Below, one piece after another: positions 10,253 through 20,421 of a DNA stretch of 30,335 bases (its first letter is position 1; each line of letters opens with the position of its first letter). A program made the translations under genes and the position numbers. The notes under the pieces are model-generated. The model did no database searches, was not told the DNA's origin, and was given only the letters and a program-made list of their open reading frames with translations. This DNA comes from Bigelowiella natans CCMP2755 (Eukaryota; Cercozoa; Chlorarachniophyceae), in assembly GCA_000320545.1 (NCBI GenBank), contig ADNK01003271.1, positions 1-30,335 of the forward strand, written 5' to 3'.

Positions 10253-12770
10253 TTGATGTGAGTTCATGTCATACTGATAAACTTTTTTTAAGGTTCAAAT
10301 CATGAAACCCGCTATCAAAGAATCACTAGAAATCATCCCGAAGGTAAAGTATCATTTCCACCAACGCATCATATCATTTTATTTTATATTCATATGGTGC
10401 GCCTCCATAGAGGTGTAATTTTGAATTTGTTCTCGCAACTATACTTCTACTAGAATCAGTAGAATAACAAAGATGATGGTATTTGAAGAAATATAGTACA
10501 TTATCTAGAACATTGTTGCTTTGTTGGATTTTAAAAAAATGTGCTGTTTGCCCAAAGGTATTACGACACATTGCAAGCGGAAGCGACGGCCCCGCACGTG
10601 CTGGTGTAAATTCTATGAGAAAGATTCTAACAAAAATTCCTAATTAGAAAAGAGCAACTTTGTTAGATCAATATAGATAGTGCTGCACTGTTTCAATTTA
10701 AATACTTTATCATGCACATGTTGCGATGTGTAGACGCGACATGCGTGTGTGTGACATAGCTCACACACAGATGCATGTGAACATGTGCGCTCATAGTCTC
10801 AAAAGGCACACGCATATTTCTCAAATCCATGGTCTCCAGAAACCCCGCACGTGAAAAAATATGATTGAAATCCAAACCATTCGTCATCAATGAAGCATTT
10901 GCGACATTGTGATCGATGGTGATGCACTGACCTGAACCGAATCGCAGGAAAGTGTCACGATTTTGAGCGACAATTGTCAACCAAGTTGTCAAATTGGACG
11001 AGATTGTTCTTGCGTTTTGTTGTGCACCAAGAATGGTTTTCACAGCCTTCACTTTTCCAAAGTGAAAAATGGAGTGGACGACGCTTCCATGCGCGCGCAG
11101 CGCAAGTCCTTCAATCGACACATTGGAAAAGCTCATGAAAGACGTGGTGGTTGCGTGCATGCTGAGTGCGATCGGAGCAATTTTGATGTGCATGTGCGCA
11201 TGCCACAAAGTTTTGGCGCAGCTGAGTGCAACGCGCTGCTGCGCTGCAAACAGCGAGACAAGCTGCCGCCAGGTGCGTGCAAACTCCTTTGATTTGGTCA
11301 ATCACCCCCAGACCCCTGGACCCGACGATGCAAGTGCGGTGCACGAGTTCGGTTCACTCTGGCACTGGTTCAGGCGGCCGTGGTGTGGCGACTTTCTGGC
11401 CCACCTTGCGAAAGTGATGAGTGAACGAGTGAACAACAGAAGCGCTTGGAAGGGTCGTGGGTCACGCTGGCTCGCAGATGACCTCCCCAAGCAACACAGG
11501 TCTTCTGCGAAAGTTGAGTGTTCGTTTCACATCAATCCACCTCACGCGCAACGGCATGGCGGTCCATCCGAAACTCACTGCGGCAGGCAATGAAACAATG
11601 AAACAACAATGATGATGAACTGATCTTGCAAGACGTTTGCAGTGTGCACGCAGTGCCTCGAACACAGGCAGTGGGAAAACATGAGAGAGGGTTCTCCGTC
11701 CAAAATTGCAACCAAGAATGCCGTTCTGAAAAAACACATTCTATTGCCATTTCATCGTTGCGACGTGCACATTTCTTTGTCGTATGTGAAAACATAAACC
11801 ACCAGAACTAGCAACCAACGAAGAGAAAATGAGGTCCATCGCTCTGCTTGCTGCTGCAAGGCTACTGAAGGCAGCAGTGGAGACCTCCTCCTGCCAGTCC
11901 AGCAGTGCCGCGCCTGTTGATGGAACATGTTCGAATGTAGCTACTGGTGGAGAATCTGGCGACCAACCTGAGAGGGTTGTCATTAGGGGTGATAATGCTG
12001 CAGCCTCAGACTCGGTAAAAAAATCGCATCGCTCTTCCTCCTGTTAACATTGACCGTTCAAGCATTTAATCAGCGACCTATAGTAATGAAATTTAATTAT
12101 GATGTCCAGCGAATACTGTTTTTAAACAACATATTGTTTTAGCTTCTTCTGTTAATTTGGAAGGGATGGGGGGGTGTCGGAGAGATTGATAATAACCCTT
12201 ATGCCATCTTCCACTTAGACCGCATTACAGCAACAACCACGTTTGATCTAGAATTTACATTGATTTTAACAAATCTATGTGTATATGGCAGGTAATTGCA
12301 ACATCTTCCTCTTTAGCTTCAGACATCGCAGATTCGAGCGTGTTGCTCGCCTCCTCCAAAGCACTTTGGTGGTGGCAAAGTCCTTGGTTTAGATTAGTCC
12401 TGGCTCTTCTCATGGTGTTTTCCTGTGTTTTCGCTTATTCTCGGTGGAACAACTCAAGGTGTCTGCTTTGGTTCATATTTATTATCATCCGAACACCATA
12501 AATATAAGGGAGATAATCATCACCATAATTACTCGGAAGATAATCGACTGTAGAAATTATTCAAAGCAAATGGGACTGTTATTCCTCTTTTTACTCTACT
12601 ATCGTTTTAGGGAAGAAGACGAGCCGAGCGCTATTGTAGCAAAACCAAGCAGAGGTCAACAAAAACAAAAGAAAAAGAGTGAAAATGACTATGACACTAC
12701 CGAAATAAATCTCATATATGTAGGAAGAATAGCCCTACCACGAACAGCACTTCCCCTCCATAGTCTTTGA
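3651..12770 (+). CDS. Large coiled-coil protein with C-terminal transmembrane segment (golgin-like), 30 exons, 972 aa
   Basis: Exons: 3651-3691, 3837-3930, 4027-4074, 4339-4424, 4511-4682, 4976-5017, 5148-5203, 5306-5393, 5545-5604, 5711-5809, 5956-6029, 6180-6314, 6448-6757, 6966-7241, 7486-7626, 7956-8001, 8153-8232, 8474-8506, 8637-8695, 9053-9086, 9313-9370, 9485-9566, 9655-9748, 9946-10014, 10142-10168, 10293-10343, 10558-10603, 11824-12014, 12292-12458, 12611-12770. All 29 junctions are GT...AG and in phase; total 2919 nt. Most of residues 80-800 is rich in Glu, Lys, Gln, Leu and Arg with heptad-like spacing, for example LERLISSEKTRLEQLLSSEK. A Pro/Thr/Ser patch (VTPPPPLPTDEG) interrupts it. 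Residues about 897-914 (FRLVLALLMVFSCVFAY) form a single membrane span after KALWWWQSPW, leaving a charged tail of some 57 residues. A long coiled coil with a C-terminal anchor is the layout of golgin-84, CASP and giantin, so a Golgi or endomembrane tether is inferred. I recognise no family signature. Confidence 0.85.
3955..3982. repeat. (CAG)n microsatellite in intron 2
   Basis: About nine CAG units lie 25 bases downstream of the exon 2 donor of the coiled-coil gene and are intronic. Confidence 0.95.
5260..5304. repeat. (TA)n microsatellite that forms the 3' end of intron 7
   Basis: About 22 TA units run directly into the acceptor: the final TA plus G makes the AG at 5304-5305, and exon 8 starts at 5306. 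No conventional pyrimidine tract is left between repeat and splice site. Confidence 0.95.
5667..5737 (+). repeat. Partial duplication of exon 10 start inside the preceding intron
   Basis: A 20-odd-base segment beginning AAGGCGAGCTA at about 5668 recurs at 5717 with one mismatch. The second copy lies at the start of exon 10 (exon starts 5711); the first lies in the intron about 49 bases upstream. It looks like a short local duplication across an exon border. Confidence 0.75.
6355..6388. repeat. (GA)n microsatellite in intron 12
   Basis: An uninterrupted GA run within the intron between exons 12 and 13 of the coiled-coil gene. Confidence 0.95.
7837..7934. repeat. Compound (CA)n-(TA)n-(TG)n repeat upstream of exon 16
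   Basis: Three dinucleotide runs in a row make an imperfect palindrome: CA, then TA, then TG, which can pair with the CA arm. It ends 20 bases before the acceptor of exon 16 (AG at 7954-7955). Confidence 0.95.
8290..8328. repeat. (GT)n microsatellite in intron 17
   Basis: A run of about 19 GT units, intronic. Confidence 0.95.
8753..8850. repeat. (TA)n followed by (GT)n in intron 19
   Basis: TA run at 8753-8796, then GT run at 8803-8850 with one interruption. The order resembles the compound repeat at 7837-7934. Confidence 0.95.
10221..10251. repeat. (GT)n microsatellite in intron 25
   Basis: About 15 GT units lie 42 bases upstream of exon 26. Confidence 0.95.
10640..11790. other. Odd block B: possible insertion in intron 27 of the coiled-coil gene
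   Basis: Intron 27 (10604-11823) is 1220 bp, three or more times longer than most neighbours, and almost all of it is a CpG- and TGCA-rich block of the same style as block A. It holds the longest open frame of the window, 11301-10693 on minus (202 codons, TTG start; antisense to the host gene), plus an overlapping plus-strand frame at 11069-11593 (174 codons). Neither shows a motif I know. There are no clear terminal inverted repeats: weak similarity between about 10711-10728 (ATGCACATGTTGCG) and 11755-11772 (CATCGTTGCGACGTGCAC, read inverted) is imperfect. A captured or decayed mobile element is an inference. Confidence 0.45.
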
Positions 12771-12955
12771 ATAATCAGTGCCCTCTGCACCATGTGTCAA
12801 CCGATTTATCTTCCTCCTTGATTTTTCTAATCTTTGACTTTTTAAAGTTCTCTCTTATGCGTACAATTTTTTAGAGTTTCTCGCACATATCTATGTGCGT
12901 GCCTTCCATTGCGATTTGTTTCGCCCATAGATTCTTCTTTTTTGTTTGTATTCAG

Positions 12956-13343
12956 AAAGCCTCCCTCTTTTGATGTTTATTTCGCAAAAAGCCCTGCAGA
13001 AAGCAAATCAGGTCGTCATGATATGTATGTGTTTTTTCGTCGGGAAAGAAGGCGAATGGAGTTTTAGAGAGATAATGAATATATGTGTAGTAGTGTCAGT
13101 GTGGTTCAAATATGTAGTGTTGGGATTTCAATAGTACTAATAATAAGGCACCAGTCATTAGAGCAATTAGATTACTCATGTTGAAGAAGCTCGAAATGAT
13201 AATTGCATATACATGAACACCAGGGACTAGATTGGGCCATTATGGGGCTGAAGAAAGATGAAGATGGCGATGCAGCTCACGCGTTTCTGGGACCGTTCAC
13301 GTTTGCAAATAGTCGGCAAGATTCAAAAAATGCCAAGACATGA
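12956..13343 (+). other. Candidate alternative 3' exons of the coiled-coil gene
   Basis: Two open segments with good borders follow the stop at 12770. Exon 12956-13011 has a pyrimidine-rich acceptor and a GTCGTC donor. Exon 13224-13343 has acceptor ACACCAG and ends at TGA. Read in one phase they give ...QKALQKANQ, GLDWAIMGLKKDEDGDAAHA, FLGPFTFANSRQDSKNAKT. They could replace the end of exon 30 if a donor at 12653 (AGAG/GTCAAC) is used, which keeps the frame. They could instead belong to a small separate gene, or be chance; another phase reads KPPSFDVYFAKSPAESKS in the first exon. Confidence 0.3.
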
Positions 13344-13481
13344 CACACATGCAGAGGATAGAAGATCGAGATGATAACTATCAGGAGATAATGATGAACC
13401 AATACATCTATGCGTCCGTCCCATCAACACGCTAGTAGTCAGCATCGTGCAAGCTACTTGGCATGACTCTTACTTACTTAC

Positions 13482-13627
13482 AGCGTCGTAAAATGAAATC
13501 TGAAATGGATCTAGACAATGCACACTCAAAGTGTGCTCTAGAACATATTTGCCACTTTTGCAAGAATATGCAACCTCATGGGCAACGGCTGTGCACTGGG
13601 TATCCTCTTTCACTCTCGTTTTGTGTG
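13482..13627 (-). other. Orphan exon-like segment with strong splice sites
   Basis: On minus, a 146-bp open segment is bounded by a textbook acceptor (TTCATTTCTTTTTCAG) and a textbook donor (GTAAGTAAG). It encodes HKTRVKEDTQCTAVAHEV, then AYSCKSGKYVLEHTLSVHC, then LDPFQISFYDA, in phase 1. I find no partner exons before CK2 ends at 14977 or downstream to 12770, and no family is recognised. It may be an exon of an unfound minus-strand gene, a gene remnant, or chance. Confidence 0.3.
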
Positions 13628-13699
13628 CTGAAAAAGAAATGAATGGAGGATCTATCACATATAATGCTATAATACTTAGTGTCATGATCTAAACCAAAA

Positions 13700-14690
13700 A
13701 AACACAACGACGTTTATTTGACGTACATATTACATGGATCGCACGCAATGCACATGGTCGCACCCTGTGTCACATGTTTTGATGACAAGCTCTTGCATGT
13801 ATGCATATGACATGTGCATCATGTCGTTTAGTTTTTCGGGCTAGCGTGCATCGCCGCACTTGCCAGTTGTGTCGAGCGTTCGCATCGAGTACATTCCCTA
13901 CGTACACCTGAACTACAACACTAGTACATGGTGTGTACGGGTATGGAGCGTTGCGTTTCGTATCGTTGTGCGAGCACGTACAAAGCAATGTAGTCGCGTC
14001 CGCATGTGCGTGCTATAGTCTGTCGCGATGACAAAGCCCAAGACACTAAGGACGCCAATGCACTAGAGACCCAGTCGGCGCTCTTGTTGTGGCAGTCGTC
14101 TGTGTCGTATGTTGTACGTAAAACGTACATGGTTAACTCCATGTGTAGGCACAAAATTCTCACAAACATTGCGTTGTCACACGTGCGCTACGTGTGTTCC
14201 ACGTGTTCGCATGCTAATCTAGCACAGTTCAAGCTAGAAAATGCAACTCAGTACGCTAGTACGCGCACACATGTGCACCGCCTTGCATGAACCAAAAGAA
14301 AAAACTTGTGCATCCAAACACAGATGTTGAAATGTGCAAATTGTGCGCCGATCGAGTGGTTGAGTAGCTAGCGAGCTTGCTTCATCGTTTCAAAACTAGA
14401 CAATGGTCATGTAATGTTGTGCAAAGTTGCATCATTTGCAAATGCAGAAGAAAACAGGGCTCTATAGTGCGTGTCATGCCCATCAAATTGATGTTGAGGC
14501 AAATTGCATGAGCTCTGCATTTACGATGAGGGAGTTGAGATTCAAAGAAGCTAGCTGGCTGGGGTTGTGAACTAGTTTATGTGCATTTGCTGCCACGCCT
14601 GCTAGGCACGTACCGTCCTGAGAAGTCCCGGGCACATGTGTGCAAATGCAAAGGATAAAATTGACAATTAAATGTGACACAACAAAGGGT
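13700..14690. other. Odd block C: CpG/TGCA-rich non-coding-looking DNA
   Basis: This spacer before the CK2 3' end has the same texture as blocks A and B: many CpG and TpG/CpA steps, words such as GCATGC, CACGTG and GTACGT, and almost no simple repeats. All open frames are shorter than 100 codons. I see no RNA gene or transposase motif. Confidence 0.4.
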
Positions 14691-14976
14691 ATGTAGTAGA
14701 TGCCCGATGTATTTTTTACAACACGTTTTTTTATTAACGCTTATGGGGCAAAAGCACAGTGACGGCTGCTGGCATGGCTGCTGGCTGAATGAAGCTGCTA
14801 CCGCATACTAAAATTTCTGCAACATTGACATATGAACGCTTGCATTGCAGGATATTAGAGTGCTTTACAATTAAAAATAATGTCGTCACACAGTAGCAGT
14901 GTAGGCTTTAATTGTGCAGTAGGCTAATCCACTAATCGTCTACTAAATATAATATGCTACGAGCTTTAATATCTCC

Positions 14977-16659
14977 TCACTTCTCTGGAGCTGATGATTG
15001 CGTTATCTCCAAGGATGGTTGTTGAACCTCCTCCTCCACTGCCTCTTCCTTCTCTTCTTCTCGATTCATCTGCTCATCTAAATCATCTTCATCAGCGGCC
15101 TCCATATCAATATCGGCGTCGTCCTTTCCACCACCACCACCACCATTAGCCTCGCCATTCTTCTTGGTGGTGATGCTAGGAGCATCTGGATGTCCTGTAT
15201 TTGAGTAGTAGCAAAATGATGATGATGATGATCATTACCTACTACTATTATTATCATTATTATCATTATTCTTGTTATTAGTAGCTTCTAATTGAGTTGG
15301 TAGGTACTACTACTAGTAGTAATTATGCTGCAGTACATGGCTTCATCCAGTAGTAATACTAATGTATGTATGATTTCATGCCCACTCGAAAAGGCGCACA
15401 CGGATCCAAAAATATATGTAGTAGTAGTAGTAGTAGCAGTAGCAGTAGTATGGGTTTATATTATAAACTATTAATCAAACCCATCAGCTCACATTTTTGA
15501 AGTCATCGAGTACATCCATCCTCTCGCCCCTCCCATCCCCGGTATCATCTCCCATTATCATCATCATCATCATGATATGTTTTTAATGTACTAAGAGCAC
15601 CATTTCTAACTGGATCAAAATAAGGATGAGCGAGAGCCTCGGTCACAGTTAGTCGTTTCTTTTATTTATTAGAAAATAGTGAGAAGAAGAAGAAGAAACA
15701 AGAATGACAACGATTATGAAGAGATGAATAGATGATGGACGAAAAAATAAGCATCAAATGAATAAAGGGGGCACACACATCAATATGAAATTATAATGTT
15801 GATTTTGAACAATAGAGATATGATGGGAATTAAAAAGTACCAAGATTTCATTGGTGGTACTACCTTATGATCATATCTAAGACATTTATCAATCAAGTCA
15901 ATGGCCAGATCATTTGCCTGATAATGACAAGTGTGATCGGGGGGGGGGGGGAGAGGATATTATTAGCAATATGAAATGCGAGAACTATCAGCAGTGGTCA
16001 TGGGAAAATAATTCGAAATGTGAGTAAGTAGTGGGTGTGAAAAATGGGGCAAGAGAGGGAGGGAGGAAGGGAGAGAGAGAAGAGAGAAGTATGCATTTTT
16101 GTGCTGCTTTCTTCCATCCATATCATCGTTCTTAGTGGTTTGAAATTCATTATTATATTATTATTTATTATTATCATTATTATTATTATCATGATTGTCT
16201 GATGAATTCACTTACTTTTTCCTTATTGCCCTCGAATATGTACCTGCTCCAAGGCCTGACAGGATATGTGCCCATGATACTGAATGGGGAGGGGAGGAGG
16301 AGGGGAAAGAGAAGGTGGATAAACAGGTGTACAGATACCATCACATCCCAATAATATCAATCAGTCAAGTGGAAAAGTGGAGAAAGTGAAGGAAGAGGCA
16401 ATCATATTCATGATAGGCTCTCTCACCCATTGTACTCCTTGCGACATTAGCAAACAAGAAAATGGTATTATTCTCAAGATGACGAGTTGATCCTTATATT
16501 ATGATTATTTTCCTACCTACCTTTGAATTCTTGGATCGAGCTTCGTTTGGTACTTATCTAGGTAATTATACATCTCCTCTGTTCCGAGTACCTGTTTTTT
16601 GTAAAAAAGAAACATAAGAGTGGTAGTATTTCCCCTTATTCAAACATAAACAAACCACA

Positions 16660-16722
<63 letters not shown>

Positions 16723-16806
16723 TAAATAATTGTGCATCATATGCATATGCACTTGCCGATAATGTTGTTCTTGTTCTTGTGTTGTTGTTATAATTCCTTC
16801 ATCATT

Positions 16807-16837
<31 letters not shown>

Positions 16838-17061
16838 GCCATAGTCCCTCATTTAATAATAATATACACTGTATGGCCATAACTGTGCACTGTATTATCT
16901 AACAAAACATTGCTACTTCCAACTTGATGTTTTATTCCTATCGTGCAGCAGCAGCATATGATTACTACAATTAGAAGTAGTACTTTAGCTATCTTCTTCA
17001 TTTGATCGTAATTGTCTGCACCCGCAAAGAACGGCACCTGAATCAGATGAATGAAACACAC

Positions 17062-17098
<37 letters not shown>

Positions 17099-17102
17099 CT
17101 CG

Positions 17103-17139
<37 letters not shown>

Positions 17140-17434
17140 GTTATCTTGCTCTTCTTGTCCCCCTCAAGTGCATGCAGCAAATATGTTTCTGTCTAGAAAA
17201 GAAGACCGGCAGCTTGGCAGCACACGGGTGTTCTCCTCCCTCCCTCCCTCCCTCCCTCCCTCCCTCTCTCCCTTACACCCTTAGGTGTTGTTCTTGCCTA
17301 GTAAGCAAGCACCTTTTGAAAGACGAGGCTGGCAAGCACACAACCGAAGCTCCATATATCCAACGAGTAGTCATAGTCGCGGATGGCAGCAAGAAGCTCA
17401 GGACCCTTAATAATGATAATAATTATACATCAAT

Positions 17435-17469
<35 letters not shown>

Positions 17470-19053
17470 GGAATAATACGACAACGATGACGATGACGAC
17501 GACGACGATTAGTGGGCTATTAATATCAGTTGATGATTTCTCCTTTTTGCTAATCATTTGGTTCAATGTGTATCTTATTCTGTTTTAATCTTCTTCTTTC
17601 ATTTTGTGCCCCCCCCTTTTGGTAGTAGGAGCAGAAAACGAAGATAATACACCTTCTTATTCTGTTGTGATATATCATCATCATTATCATCATCCATCCT
17701 TTTAGTTGTTATTATTATACACAAAGTACTACTACTACGTACTAGTAGTATTAGTAGTACCTTGTAATGCCGAGAAGCAACCCTTGAGTTATACTCAGTT
17801 CCAGGATGATAGAACTCAGCTAGTCCAAAGTCGATAAGTCTTTCATCGTTCGTGTATGTACGTCGTCATATTAACAACATGAGTAAGAAGCAAGCAGATG
17901 ATATACTACTAGTAGATACTAGTCTTTTCATAAATGTGTTTTCTCCTTCCACCACAACCACAACGACACACATAATATACTTCAACTACCTACGACTATA
18001 ATGATGTTGATAGAAATATAATCTATGTCTAGTCCTTTGTTATGACGCAGTAGTGTATGTAGTGGCAGTAGTTATATAGCTGCACCTCAACTCCTTTGTC
18101 TCATGATTGATCACCATATTGTGAGGCTTTACATCTCTATAACGACAAGCAGCAGCAAGCAGAAAGATTAAGATATGTAGTAGAAAGATAGCCATGGTTA
18201 TTGGGAACAAATTTAAGGAGGAGGAAGAGGAGGAGGAGGACCCAGCAGCAGCGTATTGTTATGCTATTACGTAAAAGCCAATTGATCCATTCATTCATCC
18301 ATTCACCAAGATGGAAATTTGATACTACTACATATACTACTGACGTTATTTAAACATCATAATATACAAAATACAAACATATATATCCTCCTCACATCTC
18401 GACAATAATATAGTTTATACGTCGTGCATGGAAACATATATATCCTCACATCATCTCGACAATAATATAGTTTATACGTCGTGCATGGTGTGCTACATCA
18501 TCATATATAACATTAATATACATCATCGTGTCGTCTAATAGCCACCCACACCAATCATGATCTATATTTTTGATTGAATATCGATAATAATATTATCATT
18601 ATTATCATTATCACTATTATCGTTTTGTTACCTATGTATGATACCATTCTTATGGCAAAATCGTAAAGCAATGAGCAGCTGAAACATATAGTGCCTGACA
18701 TCGATATCCTTAAGTGTCGGAAAGAGCTGTTTCCAATCCGATGTGTTGACGTACTAAAAAACAATAACAAAGAACAACGATCACGATCAACAACGAGAAC
18801 AAGAGGAACAAGACACAGAACAATACAAAAACAACCGTGTATTACTGATGCTGCTGCTGCTACTACTACTTACTACTACTGCTACTAACACGAATGCTGC
18901 TGCTACTGCAGTTTGAGTATGCATATGTACAAGCACCATAGAAGAAGAAGAAGAAGAAGATGTACCAACGACAACAGTACGCACTACTAACGTACTACCA
19001 ACGACGATCAATAATGAGTGAATGAATGAATGAATGAATGAATGCCCGGCGGT

Positions 19054-19094
<41 letters not shown>

Positions 19095-20383
19095 TCTCTC
19101 TCTCTTCGTTGTTGTTATCTCCACTACGACGGCTTTCTCATCATCATCATCATCATCATTATCATTAGTATACTCTCAATAACTCTCAATATTAATCATG
19201 ATGAAGTAGTAGGAGGATATAGATGCAATGATGATCATACGTCAAATACGAAGGCGGGAAGAGAGACGCCGTCCTTAACGCATTCACGTAAAGTTACGAT
19301 ATTAGGTCCTGCATATACATCACACACAGCGTATTATTACAACACACATACGCACACACATAGAGGTATTATTATCATCATTATTTGTATGGTGTTGAGG
19401 ACCAACCCTTTTGAAGAGTAGAAAGAACTTTGTGTTCTCTTTGCAGTTTTGAATGCTGAACGGGCTTTAGGCACTGATGATGATGATGATGATGATCACA
19501 GCATTTTACTACATCATCAAACTAAACATCAATCTTTATATAATACATCTAGATAGTTCTTGATGTTTATGATGATGATTAGTAAAAAATGTTTGTCTTC
19601 CGTAACACCACTGTTCCGTCCCTTCCACCCCCCCCCCACCTTGATGACGACACGGTCTCCCGTTTTGGTGTGTGTTCCAAGAAATACTTCGGAAAACTTG
19701 CCACGTCCAAGTACCCTGTAGTAGGTTATTTAAACAATTATTGACCATCATCATCGTCATCATCATCATCATCATCGTAGTGGTAGTCTTGCTATTGTTG
19801 TTTTTTAAAATATCACTTCTCGATTTGGTAATCGGCCTTTGTCTCGTTCCATGGTATCTCGTGATTCTCGTAATTTGAATACCTAATATTAGTAAATAAG
19901 AAGGTGCAATATGAAGACGACGACAACGCTCAGAGGGAGGGACTTCAAGAGGAGAGAAGTCTTCCTCTTCTTGCCAACCAGGGAAACAACAGCAACAACT
20001 ACTTTATACTACAACATGTGTTTAGTAGAGAACATAATACTCTGGTGGTCAGAGTTCATTGACGTATGCATAAAACAATAGCAGCAACTACTTTATACTA
20101 CAACATGTGTTTAGTAGAACATAATACTCTGGTGGTCTGAGCTCATTGACGTATGCATAAATCTTCGACACACTCGCTTTCCGCTGCCCCCCTCCAGGCG
20201 TGCTGACGATGGTATCCTTCACTTTGTCCTAAGCAATATGAAGGTTGTTGACCAAAAGAGAAGAAGGAATGCAATCAGTCGTATTTCCTTTTATAGAATC
20301 CTTGTACAATTCCATGATGTATGAATTTATAGCAATTGTTGTGGTGTCAGACAGGCAGGGAGGCAGCACAATTGCCCATTATT

Positions 20384-20421
<38 letters not shown>

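Noticed and set aside
10711-11772. Terminal inverted repeats for block B
   Set aside because: The two ends share only short, gapped similarity and no target-site duplication is visible at the edges.
15490-15545. Open segment with acceptor GGGAG and donor GTGAGC between CK2 exons 17 and 18 ([19 protein letters not shown])
   Set aside because: Its 56 bp would shift the acidic tail of the last exon out of frame; direct splicing 15592 to 15194 keeps it. It could be an alternative exon but is not needed.
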